NCBI RefSeq assembly: GCF_040581485.1
Contig: NC_090134.1
Span: 3,596,001 to 3,660,000 of the forward strand
Direction of reading: 5' to 3'
DNA: 64,000 bases
Source of the DNA: Linepithema humile
Lineage: Eukaryota > Arthropoda > Insecta > Hymenoptera > Formicidae
Shown: one piece after another, positions 39,201-50,579 of the stretch
Layout of the letters: each line of letters opens with the position of its first letter
How positions within the stretch are numbered: position 1 is the stretch's first letter
Translations under genes and position numbers: made by a program
The notes under the pieces: model-generated
The model's input: only the letters and a program-made list of their open reading frames with translations
Told to the model about the DNA's origin: nothing
Databases searched by the model: none

Positions 39201-40885
39201 TATTTACTTAATAGTTATATAGGCTATAAAGAAACGTAACACATGTGCGAAAAAAAAAAGAAAAAAAAGAGACGTTAGCGTTGGACGATTTTTCGCTTCT
39301 CTTTCTTTCGTCTTATAAAAAGATACTAAAACAGTATTTGATAATTAAATATTTAAAACGTTTATATTAATATCTCATATAAATAATAACAATGAGATTC
39401 TTTTATCTAATAAAAAATTGTCTAACATAATTCTTTAATTGTCTATTCACACTGGTGAATCCTACGCTATATAATCTTTGAGATATACTAATTTGCATCG
39501 TACCGGCTACCGGGAAAGATAATCATGAATGGTCTGCACGAACAGAGTATTATGCAACGGTTGCTTATTCTAAGACAACGGTGATCGACAGTTATTAATC
39601 ATTCGAGACCGGAACGCGGGCGGAGGAAGATAAACGTCTCCGAAAGAACATCGCGCCGTAAATGTCAACGATTTATTTTTACAACGCGCGTTCCAGCGTA
39701 TCACGACTTCGGGCGCAATCGTGCACATATTTCTTACTTATATTCGAGTTTGTTATTTTTTTTCTCCGATCTAACGAGACCAATATCCAACAAGCACAAA
39801 ACAATGACATTTATTGCCAACAATTTTACGCCTTTGGACGGACACATTTGTTCTTTTTCGAGTGACATTAATAAGTATTTCTGCGAGAAATCAATAATTT
39901 AGATAGCTTTGACAGTAAATTCTTCTCGAATCCTACTTTTTTATATAGCAAAGAAAGTTTTTTATGCGATTCTAGAATATGCTCTTTCATGAAATATTTT
40001 TAATATTTCAGCATTGATTTGTAAAAATTCTGCACATATTTTTTCAACTACTTAAAACACAATGGGCAATTGTAATGTGCAAAATTGTTGTCAAATCTTT
40101 GTAAGCTTTACTTTCATAAACTGTAAAATTTAACTTTTAATTAAAAAATGGCAATATAATAATATTAATGTAGCAACTTGAAGAATTTATTCCAACGTTT
40201 TTTAAATATCAAATTAGTAAAGAAAGATCAGTTATCTTCATCCCGTTATAAAAGATGGAATTTATGTTTCACGTGTCACATTCCTTGAATTAAAATTATG
40301 ACACTAACGGATATAACATTTATTCACGACGAATCTACAATGACGCGAGTCCACGATTTCTTCCAATTATTGCAATCACAATCGCCGCGGCATCTCCGTG
40401 CATCGACTCATCCTTACGCGAGATAACTGTGAATCCATCTCCATGCCATAAATGCACTACACGACACGGCGGGTCCGCCTTTCTCCTTGCAGCAGAGAGA
40501 TGCTGGAAGGCGGCCCCGCCTTCGCCCTCTGAAGCCTCAGGCAATTAATTCGCTATTACCGCATTGCTGGACCGTAAGTCACGGAGGGTAATTACCGAGC
40601 AGTAATTTCACCGCTGCTGAGTTACGCTACGGGGGTAATGGATACATCGTGCGGTTTCCCGAGCCTAACAGTTTCAGCATAATTCGGCAATCGGATTTTG
40701 CGATCCGATTTACACCAATTTCACCCTATCTCTCTCTGTTCACCGCATCATAAATGCGAAAATTATTGTTATGATTACGTCGGAATGCTTCATCGCAGAA
40801 ACTTTATTTCCACGGTTAATACGAGTATAATTTTAACTTACACTTTTTTTACTTACATTAACGGCAGATATTTAAGTATGCTTAC
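36205..40885 (-). other. Lmpt intron segment nearest exon 40886
   Basis: AT-rich intron with one CpG-rich block (37330-37720, annotated separately). It contains two short tandem duplications: a 20-bp period at 37961-37993 (AAATTTTATAAGG twice) and a 22-bp period at 38580-38620 (GAAAGATATGTTTAAA twice). A 69-codon minus-strand frame at 40544-40335 has no ATG and no recognisable domain. Confidence 0.5.
37330..37720. promoter_or_regulatory. CpG-rich block, candidate internal promoter
   Basis: About 400 bp of dense CpG in an AT-rich intron, with several frames open on both strands at once. That fits a GC-rich promoter or 5'-UTR better than one coding frame. If it initiates on the minus strand, it could drive a short Limpet transcript using the candidate exons at 24367 or 14861. 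No TATA box or initiator could be assigned with confidence. Confidence 0.3.
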
Positions 40886-40971
40886 CTCCAAATATGTGGT
40901 GAGAATCCCGGACATGTGTCTCCGCACTGCAAGCAGGGCTGCCCATCTTCCATGTCTGTGATAAGAACGCC
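40886..40971 (-). CDS. Lmpt: Limpet exon: N-terminal edge of PET domain
   Basis: Coding exon of 86 nt: 28 codons plus two bases. The acceptor is gcttatttttcag|GGC and the donor ATTTGGAG|gtaagc. It reads GVLITDMEDGQPCLQC and then GDTCPGFSPHIWR, where the last arginine codon is completed by the first base of the exon at 11059. CLxCGDxCPGFxxHxWRK is the conserved entry to the PET domain in this family. The methionine at 40953-40951 could be a start if transcription begins nearby. The five codons before it in frame suggest that a further upstream exon exists in at least one isoform. The next exon is about 30 kb away, so this is a very large intron. Confidence 0.85.
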
Positions 40972-43900
40972 CTGAAAAATAAGCAAATTTTTGTAAGTAT
41001 ATCATTGATAAACAATAATCTAACTAGACTCAGTAATAAATTAGTATCTTTATCTTAAAATGTTAATATTTTCTTTTTTGCTTATAGCAGTCTTTTTTCG
41101 ATCTTTAAACTTAAATTTTGTCAATTAGGCACGTTGAAAATATACGAAGCAATTATTAAACATGATCGTCCAGAGTGGAATAACTCGGAATGTGATCTCA
41201 ACATTGTTTATCTGCAGAAGTCAGATTATATTTACGCAATAAAAATAAATATACGCAAAATTTAACCAAACAATTTTTTTCAAGAAACCAGTTTCTAGAT
41301 TGTAAAAGCATGTTAATGACAGACACAGTAAAATTATCTGCAACATCGGTCACAATGCAAATTTGTGCAGTGATTAATTGTTCAGCTGGAAATTGCATTG
41401 TGTATCCTACGATGATGAATAAATACGAATGTCCTCGACCGATGAAATCACATTAATTGCAAAACGGTGAAAGGTCTGGATCATCCTTGCAAATGTCAGT
41501 TGCCATGCAGGAGAGCATTATTTTATAAATTCGCGATGACAATTCCATCTTATAAAGACGCCTACATTTAACGTGAAATCTTTCTCAATTGATATCAAGT
41601 GGCATAAATATCAATTTTATTCAATATCTCAGCTTGATTATAAGGAAAAAGTTTCTGCGACATTAAAAAATATTATCGCAATAAATAATGACTCTTATGA
41701 TAACATTATCTTATATTTTACATGTGTATGTATATATGTGTATAAAATATAAGATATTCCAAGACCATCAGAATTACGAGCGCTACGATACTTTTTTTCA
41801 CACTGTCTTTCAAGCACACTGTCTTTCAATAACTAAGATAATATTAGTGATCTAATTGGAAAGATAAATATTAGTGTCTAAAATATTCACTGTCAAAAGC
41901 AAAGTATTAACACCTCAATAACGTTACAATATGAGTCTTTTTTGTCTTGTGACAAAGAAAAATAACACGGGAAAGACGACGTTGTGGTTTCGCATGCACA
42001 TGACGCTCGCTGACATGTGCGAATGAGGACAAGGTCCCGGTGAAACGATGAGCCACGTGTAATTGGAAAAAGTTTTTAATTGTGCGAGCCTTGTTATGTC
42101 ACGATACCTCGCGATGTTTACCTCGTCCGCGAGCGGACGATGAACCGCTAATGAGTGCTCGTCGCTAATAATAGCACGTAATAATAATCGTTCTCTCGAT
42201 GTGCCGGCGAACTTGACACGAAACACGCGTTACTTAAGACTGAATAAACTAACTAGCTACATGTAAAAATAATTTGTAAAACTTCATTATACTTGATATT
42301 ATATCGTAATTCCTTTTTTTATTATATGGAATATTTTATTCCTTTCAAATAATTAACTTGTGCGTATTAATTGAGACACAACTCTTACATTTTATATAAT
42401 ACATATTTATTATAATAACACAACTTTTCTTTTGTCTTTTTTTTTTCTGAAAGTTTAATTTTGCACGGCTTTGCCTTAAGTTTGAACAAGATGTAAAAAA
42501 TATTGTTATAAGAATCAAACAATCCCACATGTTGCGGATGTTCTACATCAGACAAACGATATCCGGAAATTTAACGTCGAACATAAGATGTTGCTCAAGC
42601 TATGAGTTACGGAAGAAAGCTAACATTTGTTAACACTTTTCACATTAGATAAATCGACAAACGGGCAGAATGTAATAGGCATATTACATTATCGTCAGAC
42701 CCAGTACCAACCGCTTCTGGTGCAACTATCATCTCGTATTACCGTCTGCGTTCAGGAAACATTAATAATACGATCGATTTCCTTGTACGTTCTGGAAGCT
42801 GAGATTACTCAGACCCGAGTAACATAAATAATGGACTTTTGCCGCGCGTTAGTCACTAGTTACCACCGCATTTTGAAAAACATTTCCGAGTATTTTCAAC
42901 GGTACGTTCATTCCACCCGCTTATGTGTTCAATTATAAATTTATACATTTTGTTTATTGTTAACTCTCTAACTGCTTATGTATTTATAAAAAGTATTATT
43001 ATAATTAAATATTTAAAACAAACAAATTTACAGCAAGAATCTGTAGAAAGTAACTTTTGAAAAAAAATATACGATTGCCAAACGATTAGTAAAGATCGTT
43101 GCTATTTAAGGAACCGTGAAATCTCGAGTATTGTTCGCGCCAGTTGAGTCTACAAGCGGTCTCTCAGACTCTGGTCCCAGTCATCGGTTTGTCTACAAAC
43201 GGTGAGGAGGGGAGAAAGCCGCCGCGTTGGATGGAAGAAGGCTCGAAGCGCGTTGAATGCGCGTTCAAGAACCTTCCGGCCGGCATATATGGTCGGTCCG
43301 CCTACGCGAGTTCGCTCGCTCTCATCGCCAAATATCGAATAGACGCGCGTTGGAAAATGTGCCGATCGTCGCCGACCTGTCTCTAGCCACCTATATATAG
43401 TAATCCCGAATAATGATGTTCATAGCCGAGAGTGTCGCTGTCTAATGAACATTTATTTCGCCCTGACTCACCGCGCGGTGAAGGGTTTGCTCGGTTCCTC
43501 TCGATGTCAAGGCAAATCGCATTTAAAATAAATAAAGGGAATAAAACAAGTACTTTATCATCATCTGTGGAGATATTTTGAAATACGTCAGCAAATTATA
43601 TTAATTTTAAACATGACTCCATTAATTTGAAGTCACTTGGAAAGATCGATATACAAACTTGTATTTAAAAATAACTACAAGAAGAGAAGCATGATTACCA
43701 AAGACTTGACAAGGAATTAAATATTGCAGCTAATATAATTTTATGCAAAAACTATTAAATATACTGCTTTTTGCATCGCTGTAATTCTGATTAATTATCC
43801 CTCACATTAAAAGACGTATTAAAAGACCTTTCATCCATTCACCGCGCGCGTGTTTATGCGCAAAAGTAGCTCTGGAAATAATTAAACGATGCTTCTAATT

Positions 43901-46392
43901 GCAAACATTGCTCAAGAGGACTTATAATTAATAGATACTTCGATTCACTAGTATTGTGAAAAATTATTCCAATAATTTGCGGTTAGAAATAAACAGCGCT
44001 GCTGCAACGCAAAATTGTAGCGAAAATGCAGTTTCGCGATTCTGGTTTGATTCGATGGCTGTACACTTTCGCCTGATCGTTATTTTAGCAAATCATAGCC
44101 ATCGTTAAAGTTGCTGGCACATTCGCGGCGCATTTAGAAGTTAGCACATTTTCTATCGATTGCATTAATATTTCCTTAAAATATTTTAATAGGATAAATG
44201 CGAAGAAAAAAATAAAAAAAAAAATTTTTTTTATGTTGCATGTCTGTTGCGTATTCTGAAAATTATATATGCTATTTTGAATACCAGAAGTTTAATAGAT
44301 GATCCAGAATATAAATGATAAAATATATAATCGTTTTCTTTCTAAACGTTAGGTTGCAAATTTTAAATTTATTTTGCTATTCTAGTTTAAGCCAATTAAT
44401 AATACAATATTTCACAGATTAATAATATTACTAATTCTTACATTAATATTAATGTTAAATAATAATAAACAATTACGTATATTACTTCCGCATTCAATCA
44501 ATAATTAATATCTATGTTAAACCCATAACTCTTGTGGAAGATTGATTAGAACCTAATAGGTCAATACTCATACCTACTCCATTAACGATCACTCCTTGAG
44601 CGATCACTCGATTATCCCGCGGACAAAGGCCGCGTTTTTAACGCGGCGACCCGTTTAAGGAGAGATGTTATCCGTAACGACGTGTCCTACGCGCGATACT
44701 GGCCATTCAGCTCGTGGGCGGTTCGCTGACATTTGCATGACGCGTTGGCCAATAGACAAGGCGATTGCGAAAGTCCGTTGAAAATCTGTGCACGCGGCGA
44801 ACCCGACGACAAATTGATAAGTATTCGCTGGTGCTAGAAAATCGCTCGGCCTGCCTCGCGATGTAAAATGCGAAATCGAATTACGTAATCGAATCGATCA
44901 CTTTCGAAAGCAGCACCTGTCATTTTTCTCAGTTACAGCCGTTTTCGCAAACTTCAACTTTTCTATTAATTAGTTACAAGATACGATTTTCTTACACAAA
45001 GAGCATAAATTTTCAGTCGTTAATCATGAAGGTATTATGAAAATTATTGGAAAGTGATATAATTACTTAATCACATGATAAAGTAATAAAATTAATTTCA
45101 CAAAAATTTCACGATTAAGGTCGCAACGAGTTATTATGTAATTGCCATTTAAAGGATTAGCAACGGTGGCGGTCGAGCTACCGGTATTTAGCTTTCACTT
45201 AATCCGATTGAACTGCGGTAAAGCGTAATTTGTGCGCCCCGTAGACGTAAATAGGCGTGGATGATAAATGGGGATTATATATTGCTTATGTTCTGGATGG
45301 GTCTGAAACGATTACGAAGTTTGTTAAGAAACACGCATACCATTCGCGAGCGCCAATAAAGTTGCATTGATCTTATCCTATCCAATCTTGAGAGAATGAT
45401 TGCTTGAAAACCACATGACATGATTTACGATAGAAAAATGAAAACGGAAATTGAAATAATATCAAAGCGGAAAAACAAAAATTAAATTGAACAAAGCTTG
45501 CCAAAAAATTAAAATATGGACATTAAGGAAAACAAGAAAATGTATAAATAAAATTAAAGCAAATGCACTGTGTTTTATATGTTTGAAATATTTTCATGAT
45601 TTTATATAAGTTTTTGAACAATTTTGCATCATAAGAGCATTAGATGTAGCGCGTTGCGAGGGTTGGAGAATGAAATTAAAAAGACCGATTACTTAGGACA
45701 ATTTTAATAAAATGCAATACAATTCGCTATTGCGTTTGTATTCACGCAAGTTATGAAACTTATCGTCTCCACAATATAGCCACTTAATTTTAAGGTATCG
45801 CGCTCTCTCGACCGTAAAACGGCCATCGCGAAATTCCAGGCAAATTGCAATTTTAGTGCACGAGGCCGTGCGATATTGCGTAAAAGTTTCCATTGCCGAT
45901 TCGGTCGCTCGTACTCAACCGAGAGATAACAATGCCGCTCCTCGCTCACCAAGGATCGCGGAAAATCACCGATAAACAAGCACACGAAATGCCTACGTAC
46001 CGTAACATTGCAAACAAAATCAATACAACGTGTATTTCATCCTTTAAGTGGTATCGCGCAAACCCATATATTTGAATCGTTCGCGGAGTCTGTCCTCGAA
46101 AAGTGAGCGTATCGGTGAAATAACCACTAAATTTATACTTCTTTTTTTTGTGACCATCGTATATAAGGCGCAATATTTTTAAGAACGAGAGTACAGTATA
46201 TAATAATTTTCTATAATTATGTAGCTATAAAAGATGAAGGGTGGACTCTTCTCTTTTCTCCCTATCCCTCTTTAACAACACTTGCGCATTAATTCCATAA
46301 TATCCATGTATTAAATCGTAATAGTCCGTAATTATGCTTATTAGCTATTAAAAGCTAATAATAATACATGTAATGTTAAGCGATTTCTGTGA
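40972..46392 (-). other. Region between Lmpt exon and the 910-aa frame
   Basis: AT-rich, either intergenic or an upstream Lmpt intron. A short tandem duplication (CACACTGTCTTTCAA twice) lies near 41801-41829. A GC-richer patch at 43.14-43.38 kb has a plus-strand open frame without an ATG and no domain. A small hairpin GCCGCGT...ACGCGGC lies near 44628-44648. No gene is supported. Confidence 0.5.
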
Positions 46393-46402
46393 TTTATTTA
46401 TT
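46393..46402 (-). terminator. Possible polyadenylation signal
   Basis: On the minus strand this reads AATAAATAAA, two overlapping poly(A) hexamers. It lies about 555 bp after the stop of the 910-aa frame. It is the first such signal I find downstream on that strand, so it is a reasonable 3' end if the frame is a separate gene. AT-rich sequence gives such hexamers by chance. Confidence 0.3.
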
Positions 46403-46956
46403 TGAGATAATATATGACGTCCCATCAAATATATTGCAGCTAATTTTTTTCAATACTTAAACAATTTTGCCAGCGGCTCATTTCTCGATCAATTAAGGAA
46501 TTAGTGATTATTCGTTAATAATGTCGTCAATTTTGATTTTCCAATCGCTATATAATTTTAAGTGAGATATCTATCATAAATAAAATTAACGATATTAAAG
46601 AATTTGGACTGAATTGTAAGTAATATCCTTAGCAAAGAGATTGAATTATCAAATTGTTTCTTAATCGACGTATACAGGACGAGGACAGAAGGAAAATTAC
46701 GATTCTCAGGACGTCCACACGCGACATCACAATTTCACCTTCTCACGAACGAAATTTGCTCGGGTCGAATTCCAGGGACGGCGGAAAATTGACACAATCG
46801 CCTTGACTATAAGCCGATCGTTCTTGCGAATGGCGGAGGGGTCGAAAGGATAAAAGAGCTGAGATGTGTGTCTGTTTCTCTCTTTCTCTTTCCGTCAGAA
46901 ATTATCCTCGACAACCAACGCCACGTCGGCCGTACCCAACCACTGTCGTTCCTCTC

Positions 46957-49689
46957 TCATCTTCTCCAGCGATTTATGAAAATCGCCTCGCGCCTCTGAA
47001 CCATAAAGGACCGATCGAACGCAATTGACTCATGAAAGTGCCATACCCCTTCGCGGTAATTCCAGATCGTTCTCGAGGGCGTCGTGCCGCCGGCGTCACC
47101 GCCACCTCTCGTCGGCAGGATTCCGCCGTCCCTGCGAGTCCTTCGCCGACGATCCTCTTCTTCGTCGTCGCTATCCTCGTCGTCGTCCTCGTACTTCCTA
47201 CGCCTCACCACGCACATTTCCTGCGCGGGACGGCGCCGACGGCGTCTCTCTGTCGCACTGCCGGAGTCCTCCGATCCTCGGATCCTGATGATCGTAGCAC
47301 CGTTACGATCGCGAGTCGACGAAAATTGCGGCGACTCGCCGTCGCCCGAATCGATCCTGCCGCACGTCTCGATACTATTCTCTTCGGTATTGTTCGCCTT
47401 GATCGCGCCACTTCTCGTATCCTGCAGAATCGTGTATCCTTGCTCGGGCGAGGCAGCGAATCGTTCTTCCGGAGTTCGTAATTTACTGTGATCTCGTAGA
47501 TATTTAGCGGAAAACATCCGGTTGCTCTCGTACCAGGATTTGGCGCAGAAGTTCTTCGAGTCTTTCGCGTTATCCTCCCGGCATAGCTCCGACTCGTCCT
47601 TCTTCGGCGGCGTCAACGGTCTCGTGTGTCTGTCTAATTTCCTTTCGAGTGCTTCACGACCGCGGTTTCGCAAGGGTGCGCGTCGCTTCGTCGAAGAAGC
47701 GTCATGTTCCTTGAAAGAGCTCGTTTTGACCACTGTTTCGTCGTCTTCCTCCTTGAAAGGACTCGAAACGCGTAATTCGTCGTCTTCCGTCTTGAAGGAT
47801 ATCTTGCCGAATTCGATGTACCGATCGTTCGCGGTTTTCCTGTCGATATTATTTTCATAATCGCGATAAGATGTTCGTCCGAATTCCTCATCGTGGTTCT
47901 TGAAACTGTTCTTTCTCCTGTCTGAGTCACTCTCGCGATCCTTGTAGGAAATCCCGGCGAGCTCGGTGTTCTTTTCCTTAAACAAATTCTTCTTTCCTGA
48001 ATCTTCGCTCGTATTCTTAAACGAGTTGCTCCTGCTCGGTTCGTCATCAAAGTTTCTCAGAACGATCCTGCTTACACCACCTGCGTGTTCCTTGGAGGAA
48101 ACTTTCTTTTCCGCATCATCGTGCTGATTCTTCACAAGTGTCCTGCCAAATTCACTATCTTGTATCTTGAAGAAACCCTTTTTACTTACTTCTGCATTTG
48201 CATCTTTGAAGGAATCCTTGCGCGATAAATCTTCCTGATCCTTACCAAAATATCGAGCGGAACTCTCGTATTGATCCTTCGAAACTTGTCTCTTGTGCGT
48301 TGCGTCGTTATCTTGATCTTTAAGCGACATTTTTCTAATTAAATTAGATTCGTCGCGATCCTTGCTGGTCGCTCGCTTGCTGGAATCCGCTCTGAAAGAG
48401 CTTTTCTTAGTCACCGGATCTCGATCGTGTTCCTTTAAAGATTCCTTTCTCACTACATTCGGTTCTCTGGGTGAACTCCGTCTAGGCGAATTTCGTCTGG
48501 GCGAGCTTCTGTCCAAATCCCGCCTCGGCTCGACGAGAGCCCGATCGTACCTTTGAATTTTTACGTCGAAGTCCTCGGGCGAGTCTTCGTAAGTATAACT
48601 TCTCCTTTTCGAGCTGTCTCTCGACCGAGACTGATCCTCCTCGTCCTCTTTCGATCTTCTTCGGTAATCTCTCTCGACGCTATAGGTGTCGCTCCTTTTT
48701 CGGAAGCTGTCGTCTCTTCGTGGTCCGCGATCCTCGTTCTGCCGCTCGATGCTTCTCGATCTTCGATCGGCCGATCGATCGTGCCGACCCGCATCCTCCT
48801 CTCGTTCGGACTTTCCATACGGCTTGGATTCGCTCGGCCTGCGCTCGTCCTCGCGATCGTCCTTCGGCTTTCTGGCTCGATCGTTGGATCGATTATCGAG
48901 CGCGTGATCGCTCCTGCCGCCGCTTCTCGTCCGGTTGTGTGCTTCCTTTTCAGGACTCGCTGATCTCTGCTCCCGTCTGGACCGCAGCTTGTTCTCTTCG
49001 CGCGATTTTAATCGCTCGATCATCGCCTGGATCCTGCGATCCGGCGACTGACTGCCATCGGTGGCTAAATTTTCTATTTCTTTAAGCAGGATATCCCTCT
49101 CGTCGACGGGCTGCACTGCGTCGTTGCTTCTATTAATCTTTGACGTCCTTTTTCGATTCCTCGATTCAACGTCTTCCTCCCAAGATTCAGTCTCTTTCGG
49201 TCTGTGAGAACCGTTGAGCTCACGCTCGACGGATTCGCTCCTTTGTCGATTCTCCCTCGGCAAGGATCCCACGTATCCTTCATCTCGATATTCCAGACGA
49301 TCTTGCTGCAATTTGTTTACTTTTGCAAGTTCTTTTTTAAATTTGCCGTTCGTCAATCGCGTGTCCTCGAGATCCTGTCTTCTTGATTTTCTCACGTCGT
49401 CCTGGACGACATCCTTGATGTCCCAAGAACCGAAATGTTCTCTGCTTTTCTTGTATAATACGTCAGCATTATCCTCTTCCGTCTGTTTGTTACACTCTCG
49501 TCCGTTTCGTTCCACCTTGTCATCGTGCTGCTTCGACATGCCAAAGTGATAACGGCTGCCGCGCCCGCCGTTCTTGCATGAACGAGTGGAGTGCACTTCC
49601 GCCTCGCTTCGATGGAAATGGTCCTTGGCGAACGAGGAGGCCCTCGGCGTCTCCTTCACCGCCAAAGGGCCTCGTAGGCGAGACGTCAT
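46957..49689 (-). CDS. 910-aa charged, repeat-rich disordered protein
   Basis: Uninterrupted 910-codon frame with ATG in a good context (AAAG before ATG) and an in-frame TGA about 38 codons upstream with no other ATG between. It is highly rich in Arg, Lys, Asp, Glu and Ser. Residues about 195-250 include LLKEIENLATDG and IQAMIERLKSREEN, likely helical, then SR/RS dipeptides to about 410. Residues about 412-666 are roughly 20 degenerate tandem units of 12-14 residues with the consensus [RK]K-x-S-F-K-[DE]-x-[DE]. Residues 834-846 are almost all Asp/Glu and are followed by an Arg-rich block. No enzyme or membrane segment is seen. The family is not recognised; such composition suits an RNA-binding or cytoskeletal scaffold protein. 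It may instead be the long N-terminal exon of a Limpet isoform: a possible phase-0 donor GAAGGG|gtatgg at 47047 would join to 40971 in frame. Confidence 0.85.
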   Translation of the reverse strand: MTSRLRGPLAVKETPRASSFAKDHFHRSEAEVHSTRSCKNGGRGSRYHFGMSKQHDDKVERNGRECNKQTEEDNADVLYKKSREHFGSWDIKDVVQDDVRKSRRQDLEDTRLTNGKFKKELAKVNKLQQDRLEYRDEGYVGSLPRENRQRSESVERELNGSHRPKETESWEEDVESRNRKRTSKINRSNDAVQPVDERDILLKEIENLATDGSQSPDRRIQAMIERLKSREENKLRSRREQRSASPEKEAHNRTRSGGRSDHALDNRSNDRARKPKDDREDERRPSESKPYGKSEREEDAGRHDRSADRRSRSIERQNEDRGPRRDDSFRKRSDTYSVERDYRRRSKEDEEDQSRSRDSSKRRSYTYEDSPEDFDVKIQRYDRALVEPRRDLDRSSPRRNSPRRSSPREPNVVRKESLKEHDRDPVTKKSSFRADSSKRATSKDRDESNLIRKMSLKDQDNDATHKRQVSKDQYESSARYFGKDQEDLSRKDSFKDANAEVSKKGFFKIQDSEFGRTLVKNQHDDAEKKVSSKEHAGGVSRIVLRNFDDEPSRSNSFKNTSEDSGKKNLFKEKNTELAGISYKDRESDSDRRKNSFKNHDEEFGRTSYRDYENNIDRKTANDRYIEFGKISFKTEDDELRVSSPFKEEDDETVVKTSSFKEHDASSTKRRAPLRNRGREALERKLDRHTRPLTPPKKDESELCREDNAKDSKNFCAKSWYESNRMFSAKYLRDHSKLRTPEERFAASPEQGYTILQDTRSGAIKANNTEENSIETCGRIDSGDGESPQFSSTRDRNGATIIRIRGSEDSGSATERRRRRRPAQEMCVVRRRKYEDDDEDSDDEEEDRRRRTRRDGGILPTRGGGDAGGTTPSRTIWNYREGVWHFHESIAFDRSFMVQRREAIFINRWRR

Positions 49690-50579
49690 CTTTGCGAGGA
49701 ATGGAATGTTGAAGACGAGGATTGTCGTGTCTTCGAAATCGCTTCTGGTGTTCGCACGACAAATTACCGATATACAGTGATCTCACACTACAAGCGTTTC
49801 GATTTTTCGCGAAGAATTTCACATTTAAATAAAATTTTTTTTCGATAAACTCACGGCTTCTTCTCTTCAATGAATGGTGTCGTTACTTCTTCTCGTTACG
49901 CGATATCTCCGTGCTTGGAAGAGGAACGTAGGCGCGTTGCCGTTGCTGAGACACGCACGGTTAAGCGTACGTGCGCTAACCTATTATTATTCGCATATAT
50001 CGAACCAGCCCAACGGCTACCGTCGATTCCGATCGATCCCTGATCCTCCGTCATCCGCCGCGCGTACGTGTTTGTAACTCGCGCTCGATGTCGGTGTACG
50101 AGCTCTGAAACCACCTAGGCTTACATGGATTTCTGAGATCAACACTAGAAGCACCTAAGTTCATTGAAAACATTGAACATGTTGTATCACTTTAGAGTAT
50201 ATCTTTTTTTTCTTTTTTACTACAAATCTAACACTCGGAGAAAATTTCTTCAATAAGAGAAAATTAGCCAGTGTTCTAATACAAAATACAATCTGAATGA
50301 GTTTTGCAATGATACAAAAATGTATCGCACTAATAAATTAACTTTCAACGAATGAAACTAATCGAATTAATTAACCGCACAAATGCTTCACAGGTTTAAA
50401 TCGTTTTCTTATTTCAAGTAAATGCGATTATTACAGATTTTCGCAGCTTTCACGGGATCAAAATTGGATTTTCTTCCTGAAGTATTGGAATCGGAGTGTC
50501 ACATTGGGATAAACAAACATAATAACGTAGACAATGATCACAACTGATGATGACGCGCGTCCGAATCCTTACTATCGTC
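49690..50579 (-). other. Upstream region of the 910-aa frame, probable 5' UTR/intron
   Basis: No coding frame is supported. The minus strand has a donor-like AGCC|gtgagt near 49855 and another, GATA|gtaagg, near 50570. A spliced 5' UTR starting in the CpG-rich block beyond 50580 is therefore plausible. From about 50.1 to 50.5 kb the sequence is AT-rich and intron-like. Confidence 0.35.

Noticed and set aside
40335..40544. A 69-codon minus-strand frame with a gtaagg donor, 340 bp from a Limpet exon
   Set aside because: It has no ATG, the acceptor is weak, and there is no resemblance to PET or LIM sequence.
47025..49549. Many plus-strand frames of 60-149 codons opposite the 910-aa frame
   Set aside because: They are antisense shadows of a GC-biased coding sequence and lack domains or splice logic.
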